A DNA stretch of 64,000 nucleotides, taken from positions 22,879 to 86,878 of the forward strand of contig JBQTIU010000005.1 in the NCBI GenBank assembly GCA_052387815.1, in the 5' to 3' direction. The notes under the pieces are model-generated. The model saw nothing but the letters and a program-made list of their open reading frames with translations, ran no database searches and was not told the origin of the DNA. A program made the translations under genes and the position numbers. This document shows positions 43,400 through 51,911 of this stretch, one piece after another. Origin of the DNA: JBQTIU01 sp052387815. Lineage in GTDB: Bacteria > Pseudomonadota > Alphaproteobacteria > CACIAM-22H2. The stretch's first letter is position 1. The number at the start of each line of letters is the position of its first letter.

Positions 43400-44548
43400 C
43401 TACATGCGCTTGACCTGGCCGGTGAAGCGGAACTTCTGGGCACGTTTGCCCGTGTCCACTTCGGCCGTGTAAATATTCCCCATCGAGTCGACGGCGAGGT
43501 TGTGCACCCAATGGAATTCGCCGGCATACCTGCCGTTGCGCCCGAAGGTGGCCACGATTTCGCCGCTCGCGCGCATCAGCGTCCACACCTGGTTGTTCTC
43601 GCCATCGGCGTTGAAGATATAGGTTTCCTTGGGATCCGGCGAGAAATCGAGATCCCAGACCGCGCCGTTGCCGAGCGTCGGCTTGCCAAGGCCGAACTCG
43701 CGCACGAAGGTGCCATTCTTCTGGAAGACCTGGATGCGGTTGTTGACGCGATCGCAGACATACACGAGGCCGTCCTTGGCGATGCGCACGCAATGCACCG
43801 GATTGCGGAACTGCTGCACCGCCGGCGCGTTGGGGTCGTAAGGCCCGGGAGCTTCATCGCTGGGCGGCTTGCCGTAGGCGCCCCAATGCCGCTTGTAGGC
43901 TCCGGTGTCGGCGTCGAAGACGACGATGCGCTTGTTGCGGTATCCGTCGGCGACATAGACCTCGTTGGTCGTGGCGTCGACCTCCGTGTCGGCCGGCCGG
44001 CCGAGCAGCGAGGTGTGGTTGGAGCCGCCGGTCTGGCCGGCCCGGCCGATCTGCATCAGGAATTTGCCGTCGTTGGTGAACTTCAGCACTTGGTGGTCGT
44101 TCTCGGCATTGCCGGCGATCCACACATTGTCCTTGTGGTCGACATAGATGCCGTGCTCGCCCGCGGGCCATTCGTAACCGGGCCCCGGGCCTCCCCAGCC
44201 TTTGAGGAAATTGCCGTCGCTGTCGAACTGCATCACCGGCGGGGCCGGCGCGCAGCACTTGCTGCGCGGCGGCGTTAAGGTGGCGCCCTTCTCGTCGTCG
44301 GTCAGCGAGCGTGGCCGCTGCACGATCCAGATGTTGTCATGGGAGTCGACCGCCACCCCCGCGACTTGGCCGAGCAGCCAGTTGTCGGGCAGCGGCTTCG
44401 GCCACAATGGGTCGACCGCGAACCCGGGCGGGGTGGCGGCCACGACGTCGTGGCGGAACAGCGACTCCGGGGTGACTTGCCACAGTCCCAAGACCACGGC
44501 GCCAAGGGACGCGAGGCCGTACGGCTTGAGCGAGGCGAATTTCGACAT
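43400..44548 (-). CDS. Exported six-bladed NHL-type beta-propeller protein
   Basis: A 382-residue protein with an N-terminal signal/anchor (YGLASLGAVVLGLWQV) and NHL-like repeats seen as recurring GVAVDSHDNIWIV, GIYVDHKDNVWIAG, VDATTNEVYVADG, VRIAKDGLVYVCD and NLAVDSMGNIYTAE units. It resembles the peptidyl-alpha-hydroxyglycine amidating lyase-like propeller group; lyase activity is not established. A CCAPAPP insert after blade one contains two Cys. The HupE-like gene follows on the same strand. Divergent from the malonyl-CoA decarboxylase gene. Confidence 0.8.
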   Translation of the reverse strand: MSKFASLKPYGLASLGAVVLGLWQVTPESLFRHDVVAATPPGFAVDPLWPKPLPDNWLLGQVAGVAVDSHDNIWIVQRPRSLTDDEKGATLTPPRSKCCAPAPPVMQFDSDGNFLKGWGGPGPGYEWPAGEHGIYVDHKDNVWIAGNAENDHQVLKFTNDGKFLMQIGRAGQTGGSNHTSLLGRPADTEVDATTNEVYVADGYRNKRIVVFDADTGAYKRHWGAYGKPPSDEAPGPYDPNAPAVQQFRNPVHCVRIAKDGLVYVCDRVNNRIQVFQKNGTFVREFGLGKPTLGNGAVWDLDFSPDPKETYIFNADGENNQVWTLMRASGEIVATFGRNGRYAGEFHWVHNLAVDSMGNIYTAEVDTGKRAQKFRFTGQVKRM

Positions 44549-44687
44549 GTTTCCCCCTTTCCGCGAGGTGGCGTTATCGAGTCCGATCGTGCCGATCGGC
44601 CCGGTAAATCGATGCTATCATGGGCGGGCACGGTCGGCAATATTGGCCGCCATTGGGAGGCGGCCGGACGGCCACGGCGATCCGCGC

Positions 44688-46145
44688 ATGAGCGAAGAGA
44701 GCGACACGCAAGCCACGCAGCAGGAAGGCCGCACCGGCGCGCGGTTTCTCGGCCGCACCTGGCGCAATCTGCGCGAGGCGTGGCGCGAGATTGCTGCCTC
44801 GGCCCAAGGCCTGGTGGGCAGCGCGGGCGGGTTTCGGCCCGATTTGCCCGAGCCCGACCTGGCGCGGCTCAGCGCGCGAATGCACGATTGCCTGGAGGCC
44901 CGCGGCGGCGAGGTGTCGGCGCGCGCGCGGGCCGCCGAGCTCGGCCGCACCTATCTCGGCCTCGACCCGGTGGGACGCCAGCGGTTCCTGGTCTTGTTGG
45001 CGAGCGAGTTCGGCATTGACCGGCGGGCGGTGAGCGCGGCCGCGGAAAAGCTCGGCAGCGCTCCAGACGAGGACGGGCGCGCGGCCGCCGAGCGGGCGCT
45101 GCGCTTGGCGCTCGAGGCGCCGCGCCTGCGCCTGCTCACCCAGTTCAACGCCCTGCCCGAAGGCGTCAAGTTCCTGGTCGAGTTGCGTGCCGATCTCATC
45201 CGCCTGGCCACGGACGACCGGCGTCTGGCGGCGGTGGAGGGCGACCTCAAGGGGCTGCTCGCCGGTTGGTTCGATATCGGTTTCCTCGAACTAAACCGCA
45301 TCACCTGGGACTCGCCGGCGGCGCTCCTGGAGAAGCTCAGCCTGTATGAGGCGGTGCATGAGGTCCGGAGCTGGACCGACCTCAAGAACCGTCTCGATTC
45401 GGACCGGCGCTGCTTCGCCTTTTTCCATCCGCGCATGCCCGACGAACCGCTGATCTTCGTCGAGGTGGCACTGGTCAGCGGGCTCAGCGACAATATCGGG
45501 GCGCTGCTCGACGAGCACGCCCCGGTCGGCGATCCGCGCGCCGCCGACACGGCGATCTTCTATTCGATCTCCAACGCCCATAAGGGGCTTGCCGGGATCA
45601 GTTTCGGCGGCTTCCTGATCAAGCGAGTGGTCGATCGGCTGGCGGCGGAATTCCCCCGTCTCAAGACCTTCGCCACCTTGTCGCCGATCCCGGGGTTCCG
45701 CCCTTGGCTTGCCGAGCGCTTCGCCGAAGGCGAACCCGGGATGCTGGCCAAGGGCGAGCGCAAGGCGCTGGCCGCCGCGGCCGAAGGTCATGCCAGCAAG
45801 GGCGCGCTCAAACAGATCCTGTCGCGCCACGACTGGGCGCGTTCGCCCGCTCTCGCCGCGGCGTTGAAGCGGCCGCTCATGCGATTGGCGGTGCGCTACC
45901 TCCTCGAGGCCAAGCGAGGGGACGGCGGGGCGCTAGATCCCGTCGCCCATTTCCACTTGCGCAACGGGGCGCGCATCGAGCGCCTCGATTGGCTCGCCGA
46001 CAATTCGGCCAAGGGGCTGCAGCAATCGGCTGGGATGATGGTCAACTATCTCTACCGACTCTCCGAGATCGAGGCCAACCACGAGGCCTATGCCGCCGAG
46101 GGGCGCATCGCCGCTTCGTCGGCAACCACGGGGCTTCTCAAGTAA
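44688..46145 (+). CDS. Malonyl-CoA decarboxylase
   Basis: A 485-residue protein of the eukaryote-like MCD family that converts malonyl-CoA to acetyl-CoA and CO2. The N-terminal helical oligomerisation domain (about 60-180) precedes the GNAT-like catalytic domain with DSPAALLEKLSLYEAVHEV, CFAFFHPRMPDEPLIFVEVAL, FYSISNAHKGLAGISFGGFLIK and VAHFHLRNGARIERLDWLADN. The catalytic Ser and His are expected in the SISNAHKGLAGISFG and HFHLRNGA regions. It has no visible signal peptide. Usually called matA/mlyCD; it stands alone here without a malonyl-CoA synthetase gene. Confidence 0.95.
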   Translation: MSEESDTQATQQEGRTGARFLGRTWRNLREAWREIAASAQGLVGSAGGFRPDLPEPDLARLSARMHDCLEARGGEVSARARAAELGRTYLGLDPVGRQRFLVLLASEFGIDRRAVSAAAEKLGSAPDEDGRAAAERALRLALEAPRLRLLTQFNALPEGVKFLVELRADLIRLATDDRRLAAVEGDLKGLLAGWFDIGFLELNRITWDSPAALLEKLSLYEAVHEVRSWTDLKNRLDSDRRCFAFFHPRMPDEPLIFVEVALVSGLSDNIGALLDEHAPVGDPRAADTAIFYSISNAHKGLAGISFGGFLIKRVVDRLAAEFPRLKTFATLSPIPGFRPWLAERFAEGEPGMLAKGERKALAAAAEGHASKGALKQILSRHDWARSPALAAALKRPLMRLAVRYLLEAKRGDGGALDPVAHFHLRNGARIERLDWLADNSAKGLQQSAGMMVNYLYRLSEIEANHEAYAAEGRIAASSATTGLLK

Positions 46146-46151
46146 GAGAAT

Positions 46152-47171
46152 TTACCTGCAGTCGCCGGGCGTCGGCGGCGCCTGCGTGACGAAGCGGAAT
46201 ATGCAGGGGCCGAATCGGTCATTGAAGCGCAGGTTCGCGCCCGCGCCGTGCCCGGGAAGGTCCGCCGGGCGGTCGATGAAGTAGCTCGGGATCGTCGATC
46301 CGACGAGGAGTTCGGCCACATCGGCGAAGCGGCCGCCCGGCTCAAAATCGTCGTTCTGGAAGAGGGTGATGACGAGCGGGATATTCGCCGCGTTCCGCGA
46401 GCGGATAGCGCGCAGCAATTGGCGGAAATCGGAACGTGCCGCCGAGGACGGCGGCGCCCCATGCCGAGCCGGCGCCGTGGCGATGACGCCGTCGGCGTCC
46501 GCCCCACGGGCGAGGGCCTCGAGCGAGGTCCACGCGCCCTGCGATTGCCCCGCGAGAATCACCTTCGCGTACCCGACCGCCTTTGCCGCGGCGACGGAGT
46601 CGACCATGCCCTGGATATCGATGTGGATCTGATTCACCCACTCGCGGTTGTAGCGGTAGATATCCCATCCCGCGGCGTGAAAGCGGCTGACGTAGCCGTG
46701 CGGTTGCGTCTTCGTCGCATCGACGCCGGAGCGATAGCCATGGCTCCAAATGACGACGCCCTTGGCTGCCTGCGGGCCGCGAACCGGATAGTAATCGCTG
46801 GCAATGAACCGGCCGACATTCGGCGCGCTGGGCGATCGGAGCGGGATGTCGTCCGGGTTCTTTCCCCAGACCACGTAGCCGTTCACCGCGTAAAGGGCGC
46901 ACGGCGCCGGCGAATCTTTCTGGCAGTTGGCGAGGGCTCGTTGCTTGGCATCTTCAAGCGAAGAAGCGCCGAGCCATGCTGCCCATTTGCCGGAGCCCGA
47001 AACGGCGAAGGCGCGGTGGAAGCCAGCGAGGGGAAACCGTTCCTCGAAGTAGCGCTGGCCGCGCTCGTCGACGTGCGGGACTTGCTCGGGCCCCGTCTGG
47101 GCCGCCGCGAGCCAGGGGCCCGTGGCGACGAGGAGCGACAGGGCAACAGCTATGGCGCGGCGGTCAACCAT
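46152..47171 (-). CDS. Exported alpha/beta-hydrolase with an extra N-terminal Cys-containing domain
   Basis: A 339-residue protein. Signal peptide at 1-24 (VALSLLVATGPWLAAA). Residues ~45-100 form a small domain with GKWAAWLGASSLEDAKQRAL and a Cys pair (ANCQK...PCALYAV), resembling DUF4189-like modules. The alpha/beta-hydrolase core follows: VVIWSHGYRSG near 142, the nucleophile elbow LAGQSQGAWTS near 215 and a later Asp region FQNDDFEPGG. A C-terminal His is not certain. Substrate unknown; acts outside the cytoplasm. Its 3' end is 6 nt from that of malonyl-CoA decarboxylase (convergent). Confidence 0.75.
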   Translation of the reverse strand: MVDRRAIAVALSLLVATGPWLAAAQTGPEQVPHVDERGQRYFEERFPLAGFHRAFAVSGSGKWAAWLGASSLEDAKQRALANCQKDSPAPCALYAVNGYVVWGKNPDDIPLRSPSAPNVGRFIASDYYPVRGPQAAKGVVIWSHGYRSGVDATKTQPHGYVSRFHAAGWDIYRYNREWVNQIHIDIQGMVDSVAAAKAVGYAKVILAGQSQGAWTSLEALARGADADGVIATAPARHGAPPSSAARSDFRQLLRAIRSRNAANIPLVITLFQNDDFEPGGRFADVAELLVGSTIPSYFIDRPADLPGHGAGANLRFNDRFGPCIFRFVTQAPPTPGDCR

Positions 47172-47331
47172 GGCCGATCTCCGGATACTCGTGGATGCGA
47201 CCCGGGACGGTACCAGTCGGGCCCTTGCGCGGCAACATGTCGCGCGGCCCTGGGCGGCCGGTGCGGCACGCGCGAAAGCTGATCGTCTCGCGCAATGATC
47301 GGGCGCGTTCGCCCCGTCGCCGGGTCGAGCG

Positions 47332-47844
47332 TCAACGGGCTCGCGTAGCCCTGCGCGCCTCTACGGGCGCGGCGATCGGCAGATCGGTCCGGTATTTGAC
47401 CGCCCGCAACGCGAAGCTCGATCTGATGCTGGAAATCCCCGCAACCCGAGTCAGGTGCGCCATCAGGAATTGCTCGTAGGCGCGAAGGTCGGGGACGACC
47501 ACACGCAGCAGGTAATCGGCATCGCCGGTCATCAAGTAGCACTCCATCACCTCGGGCCGTTCGAGGATCGCCTTTTCGAAGATCTCGAGGCTCGACTCGA
47601 TCTGGCGTTCGAGCGAGACGTTGACGAACACGCTGACCGGCAAGCCGACGGCGGCGGGATCGACCAAAGTTACGTAGTGGGCGATCACGCCGGTGTCTTC
47701 GAGCGCCCGCACTCGGCGCCAACACGGCGAGGGCGAGATGCCAGCCTTCTCGGCCAGCTCGACGTTCGACAGCCGGGCGTTGCGCTGCAAATGAGCCAGG
47801 ATGCTCCGGTCGATGTCGTCGAGCGCGAACTTTGGATGATCCAT
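47332..47844 (-). CDS. Lrp/AsnC family regulator (MdeR-like)
   Basis: A 170-residue transcription factor. The N-terminal winged helix-turn-helix reads LDDIDRSILAHLQRNARLSNVELAEKAGISPSPCWRRVRALE (residues ~7-48, quoted in part: LDDIDRSIL and SPSPCWRRV); the C-terminal RAM ligand-binding domain contains VMECYLMTGDADYLLRVVVPD. ATG 47844 is preceded by GGAG at a good distance; an in-frame ATG at 47856 is possible. It is divergent from a ketoacid dehydrogenase E1-type gene across 127 nt holding inverted repeats. This mirrors the Pseudomonas putida mdeR/mdeB layout, suggesting amino-acid- or ketoacid-responsive control. Confidence 0.9.
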   Translation of the reverse strand: MDHPKFALDDIDRSILAHLQRNARLSNVELAEKAGISPSPCWRRVRALEDTGVIAHYVTLVDPAAVGLPVSVFVNVSLERQIESSLEIFEKAILERPEVMECYLMTGDADYLLRVVVPDLRAYEQFLMAHLTRVAGISSIRSSFALRAVKYRTDLPIAAPVEARRATRAR

Positions 47845-47872
47845 GCTGAACTCCATTACTTCTGGGTAGATT

Positions 47873-47901
47873 ATTGCTAAGACCTGGGTAATTATAGCAA
47901 T
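47873..47901. promoter_or_regulatory. Inverted repeat, probable Lrp-family operator, with minus-strand -10 box
   Basis: ATTGCTA (47873-47879) and TAGCAAT (47895-47901) form a perfect 7-bp inverted repeat with a 15-nt spacer in the AT-rich gap between the Lrp and E1 genes. A TATAAT on the minus strand (47891-47896) overlaps the right arm, a layout fit for autorepression. CTGGGTA also occurs twice (47862 and 47884 region). Confidence 0.55.
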
Positions 47902-47971
47902 TTTGGCAAGGATTATCCCAAGTCGGGGGTATAAGCTTGTAATTTCGGGGATCAAGCGCAATGGCACCGCC

Positions 47972-50341
47972 ATGGCAATCCAGCAACCGCTGGCCGTAAG
48001 GGTCGCCGCTCCGGGCCTGGCGAGGCTTCGAATCCTGAAGGAACTCGAACGCAAGGTCCTGTGGTTGTCGACCTGGATGATCCATAACGCCAACCATTTG
48101 CGCCCGCAACGGGACGGCCTGAAGGTCGGCGGACACCAGGCGTCGAGCGCGTCCGTCGCCACGCTCATGACCGCGCTTTACATGCAGGTGCTGCGCCCCG
48201 AAGACCGGGTGGCGGTCAAGCCGCATGCCAGCCCTGTCTATCACGCCATCCAGTATCTTCTGGGCCACCAGAACCAGGACAAGCTCGAACGCTTCCGGGG
48301 GCTGGGCGGGGCCCAGTCCTATCCCTCGCGGACCAAGGACACCATCGACGTCGATTACTCGACGGGCTCGGTCGGCCTCGGCGTGGCGATGACGCTATTC
48401 GGCTCGCTGGTTCAGGATTACGTGCGCTTGAAGGGGCTGAGCCCGTCGGCGGCGCGCGCCGGCCGCCATGTCGCGGTGGTCGGCGACGCCGAATTCGACG
48501 AGGGCAATGTCTTTGAGGCGATGCTCGAGGGCTGGAAGCACGATGTACGCAATCTTTGGTGGGTGATCGACTATAACCGCCAGAGCCTCGACAGCGTAGT
48601 CTCGGACCGGCTGTTCACACGCATCGACAGCGTGTTCGAGGGCATCGGCTGGAAGGTCGTGACCCTGAAATACGGTAAGCTCCTTGAAGCGGCGTTCGCC
48701 CGGCCCGGCGGGACAGCGTTGCGTAAATGGATCGACGATTGTCCCAATACGCTGTATTCGGCGCTGACCTACAAGGGGGGTGCGGCGTGGCGCGAGCATC
48801 TCGCCCGCGATCTCGAGGGCGAGCCGGGCATTTCGGAACTGCTTGCCGCCTATAACGACGACGACGCCCTCCACCGCCTGATGACCAACCTCGCCGGGCA
48901 CGATCTCGAGAGCGTGCTCGAGGCCTTCGCGGCGGCCGGCGACGACCCCACGCCCACCTGTTTCATCGCCTACACGATCAAGGGCTACGGCCTGCCCTTT
49001 GCCGGCCACAAGGACAACCACGCTGGCCTGATGAGCCCCGCGCAGATGGCGGCCTTCAAGCGGTCGATGAACATTCCCGACGGCGCGGAATGGGACCGCT
49101 TCGCCGGGCTCGACCTGCCGGCGAGCGAGCTCCAGGCGTTCCTAGATCAAGTGCCGTTCGCCAGCACCTTTCCGCGCCGCTTCGCGACCGAGGCGATCGC
49201 CGTGCCGGCGGATTTTCCGGCGCCGCGCTCCCAGCAGCCGATGTCGACCCAGGAGGGGTTCGGACGCATCCTGTTCGAGCTCGCCGGAGAGGATAGCGCC
49301 TTCGCCCGGCGCCTGGTGACGACCTCGCCCGACGTCACGGTGTCGACCAACCTTGGCGGCTGGGTGAACCGAAGGGGCATCTACGACCGCCACGAGCGCA
49401 AGGACGTGTTCAAGGCCGAGAAGGTCGTCTCGGCGCAAGCCTGGGCGATGAGCCCCGCGGGCCAGCACATCGAGCTCGGCATCGCCGAGCACAATCTGTT
49501 TCTGCTGCTGGGGGCGCTCGGGCTTTCGGGACCGCTGTTCGGGGCGCGGCTGCTGCCGGTCGGCACGCTTTACGACCCGTTCATCAAGCGCGGCCTCGAT
49601 GCCCTCAACTACGCCTGCTACCAGGACGCGCGCTTCATGGTGGTGGCGACGCCCTCGGGTCTGGCGCTGGCGCCGGAAGGCGGGGCGCATCAGTCGGTGC
49701 TGACGCCGCTCATCGGCATCGGCCAAGACCATCTCGCCTATTACGATCCCGCCTATGTCGACGAGATGTCCGCGATCATGGCCTGGGGCTTCGGCTACAT
49801 GCAGGCGCCGGACGGCGGCTCGGTCTACCTGCGGTTATCGACCCGCCCGCTCGTCCAGCCCCAGCGCGAGATCGGGCCCGAGCTGAGGGCCGACATCATC
49901 GCCGGCGGCTATTGGCTGGTGCCGCCGGCCGCCGGGGCCGAGCTCGCGATCGTCCACGTCGGCGCGGTGGCGCCCGAGGCGGCCGAGGCGCATCGACAGA
50001 TCCTCGAGGACATTCCCGGGGCGGGGCTTTTGGCCATCACCTCGCCCGACCGATTGCATGCCGGCTGGCTCGCGGCCCGCGCCGCGCGGCGCAAGGGGCT
50101 GGCGGCGGTCTCGCAGGTCGAGACCCTGCTCGCCGCCTTGGCACCCGACGCCAAGCTGGTCAGCGTGATCGACGGCCATCCGGCGACGCTGTCATGGCTG
50201 GGCGCGGTTCGCTCCCAGCGGATCGAGGCGCTCGGGGTCGAGCGGTTCGGACAATCGGGCGACATTCCCGATCTCTATCGACTCCACGGCATCGACGTCG
50301 ACGCCATCCTCGACGCCGCCGCCAGCGCCTGCCTCGCCTGA
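47972..50341 (+). CDS. Transketolase-like ketoacid dehydrogenase E1 (AceE/MdeB type)
   Basis: A 789-residue thiamine-diphosphate enzyme of the homodimeric E1 class. The TPP/Mg motif is GDAEFDEGNVFEAML...WVIDYNRQSLD starting near residue 171 (GDG in most AceE). Other fold markers are GGHQASSASVATLMTALYM near 50, DYSTGSVGLGVAMT near 130, the Pyr domain with HIELGIAEHNLFLLLGALG near 510 and a C-terminal domain from about 650. It probably decarboxylates a 2-oxoacid (pyruvate, 2-oxobutyrate) for an E2 partner not in the window. ATG 47972 is chosen. The divergent Lrp gene suggests the mdeB-like role. Confidence 0.85.
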   Translation: MAIQQPLAVRVAAPGLARLRILKELERKVLWLSTWMIHNANHLRPQRDGLKVGGHQASSASVATLMTALYMQVLRPEDRVAVKPHASPVYHAIQYLLGHQNQDKLERFRGLGGAQSYPSRTKDTIDVDYSTGSVGLGVAMTLFGSLVQDYVRLKGLSPSAARAGRHVAVVGDAEFDEGNVFEAMLEGWKHDVRNLWWVIDYNRQSLDSVVSDRLFTRIDSVFEGIGWKVVTLKYGKLLEAAFARPGGTALRKWIDDCPNTLYSALTYKGGAAWREHLARDLEGEPGISELLAAYNDDDALHRLMTNLAGHDLESVLEAFAAAGDDPTPTCFIAYTIKGYGLPFAGHKDNHAGLMSPAQMAAFKRSMNIPDGAEWDRFAGLDLPASELQAFLDQVPFASTFPRRFATEAIAVPADFPAPRSQQPMSTQEGFGRILFELAGEDSAFARRLVTTSPDVTVSTNLGGWVNRRGIYDRHERKDVFKAEKVVSAQAWAMSPAGQHIELGIAEHNLFLLLGALGLSGPLFGARLLPVGTLYDPFIKRGLDALNYACYQDARFMVVATPSGLALAPEGGAHQSVLTPLIGIGQDHLAYYDPAYVDEMSAIMAWGFGYMQAPDGGSVYLRLSTRPLVQPQREIGPELRADIIAGGYWLVPPAAGAELAIVHVGAVAPEAAEAHRQILEDIPGAGLLAITSPDRLHAGWLAARAARRKGLAAVSQVETLLAALAPDAKLVSVIDGHPATLSWLGAVRSQRIEALGVERFGQSGDIPDLYRLHGIDVDAILDAAASACLA

Positions 50342-50351
50342 GCGACTGGCG

Positions 50352-51152
50352 CTACCGCGGCCTGCCGGTGTGCCGGGCGAGAAATTCGAGAAGCGCGCTT
50401 CGCACCTCCGGAACCTGCGTCACGTGATGAAGGAAGCCAGGGACCAGGATGGCGTGGCTGTCGATCCGCTTGCCCATGAAGTCGCGGCAGCTTTCTCCTC
50501 GCCAATGGTGCGGAAACCATGGATCCTTGCCGGCGACGGCTGAAAACACCGCCTGGTCGCGCGGCGCGTTCAGTCCAGCATGCTCGGGCCAGCCCGCATA
50601 GCAGTTCCATCCCGTGATGATGCGAGCCTTGAAGGGACCGTCTGGATAGCGAGCTGCGGTTATGCCGCCCTCGCTGAATCCCATCAGGAAAAGATTGTCC
50701 GTATCGACGAACGGCAGGGCCGATGATTTGGCGACGGCATGGCGCACCTCTTCGATCCGCCACGCCAGCACCTCGCGGTGGAGACCGCCGAGATGGCGCA
50801 CGGGATCGCAGCTCTTGGGCTTGTCGGCCCGCGCGAAGCTGCTGGGCATGAAGACCAGATAGCCGGCTTCGGCCAGAAGCTTTCCGTCCCCATGGCTGGG
50901 CCGCCCGAACCCGCCGCAACCATGGGCATAGATCACGACCGGCCGGCGGCGTCCAGCGGTTTCGCTGAGTAAGGCGCCGTCCGTATAGGGATCGCCGATC
51001 CACAGGCCGTCGGCGAGGAGCCCCGGCCCGTAAACCCGCCCGCCCGCCCACGTCCGCTCGAGCTCCGCCGGATCGGCGGCCTTCTGACCGCTGGCTGGCG
51101 AGGCCGCGAACACCAGCGCCAGAACCGCGAGCGTGAACGTGATGGGGGCCAT
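50352..51152 (-). CDS. Exported dienelactone hydrolase-type alpha/beta-hydrolase
   Basis: A 266-residue protein with a signal peptide (LAVLALVFAASPASG, residues 1-22) and an alpha/beta-hydrolase domain. Visible features are VVIYAHGCGGFGRPS near 75 (oxyanion region), the nucleophile elbow MGFSEGGITAARY near 160 and FLHHVTQVPEV near the C-terminus, which holds the candidate catalytic His. The class resembles dienelactone hydrolase or prolyl-oligopeptidase-like esterases; substrate unknown. The ATG is preceded by GAGGGTG. Convergent with the E1 gene, 10 nt apart. Confidence 0.8.
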   Translation of the reverse strand: MAPITFTLAVLALVFAASPASGQKAADPAELERTWAGGRVYGPGLLADGLWIGDPYTDGALLSETAGRRRPVVIYAHGCGGFGRPSHGDGKLLAEAGYLVFMPSSFARADKPKSCDPVRHLGGLHREVLAWRIEEVRHAVAKSSALPFVDTDNLFLMGFSEGGITAARYPDGPFKARIITGWNCYAGWPEHAGLNAPRDQAVFSAVAGKDPWFPHHWRGESCRDFMGKRIDSHAILVPGFLHHVTQVPEVRSALLEFLARHTGRPR

Positions 51153-51738
51153 GGCACCCTCGGTTGGGGCGCCATCATGGCACAGGCCGAATTTCGACCA
51201 CAGCTCGAAGCGGTTTTGCGGGCCCGGTGGCCACCCCCGCGGAATATGAGGTTGGACTTTAAGAATATGAAACAACCATTTGATCTAGCGAAACAACTTT
51301 TGATACTGTGGGATCGATGGCGGGGCGCTGAAGGTCGATTTTTCGGGCCTTTGGGAGGGCCTGCGAAACGCAGCCGATCCGCGGTCGGCGAGGCCGGCAA
51401 ACCCATCACCCCGGCCGTGGCGATGGCGCCGGCGCGCGCGCGACCTGGGCGACCGCGGGGCCGAGGGCAATTGCATTTGGACGCCGCGAGATGGATCGCT
51501 TCACCTCTCCCGTGGGGAGAGGTCGCCGAGCAGCGGCGAGAGAGAGGTCGGCACAACCCAATTCGGCGTTGCCCCTCGCGAGGCAGCGCCTCGCGCGGCG
51601 CGGCTCACGCTCGCCACCCGATGTCAATGGACATCGCCCCCTGGAGACGGTCCTTGCGGCGAGGCGATGCCTCGCGCCCCGTCTACGCAAGCCCGCTTAG
51701 AGTCCGCCAAATCCGATAGCCCTGACGTGGGGCAGGCG
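51153..51738. other. Non-coding interval with three hairpin elements
   Basis: No gene can be supported here. The left part (about 51250-51320) is AT-rich and may hold the promoter of the hydrolase gene on the minus strand. The right part holds three hairpins: ACCTCTCC/GGAGAGGT (51503-51523), GCGAGGC/GCCTCGC (51578-51594) and GGCGAGGC/GCCTCGC (51658-51675). The last two share their core with the element at 22414-22432. Confidence 0.6.
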
Positions 51739-51768
51739 TTGACGGCGGTCCCTGGGGCTTGGTACGTA
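51739..51768 (+). promoter_or_regulatory. Promoter for tRNA-Leu
   Basis: TTGACG (51739-51744) and TACGTA (51763-51768), 18-nt spacer, 26 nt before the tRNA. Plausible sigma-70 site. Confidence 0.4.
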
Positions 51769-51794
51769 GACTTGCACGGATCCGACCGCGGTTC

Positions 51795-51879
51795 GCGGGC
51801 GTGGTGGAACCGGTAGACACGCCAGATTTAGGTTCTGGTGACGCAAGTCTTGGGGGTTCGAATCCCTCCGCCCGCACCA
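51795..51879 (+). tRNA. tRNA-Leu (anticodon TAG)
   Basis: An 85-nt class II tRNA with a long variable arm and encoded CCA. The acceptor stem is GCGGGCG/CGCCCGC; the anticodon arm is CCAGA-TTTAGGT-TCTGG with anticodon TAG; the T arm has GGGTTCGAATCC. It lies 33 nt before tig, which may be read from the same promoter. Confidence 0.97.
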
Positions 51880-51911
51880 ACCGCCCAGCCGAGCCCGGAA
51901 GCCTGCCTCGC

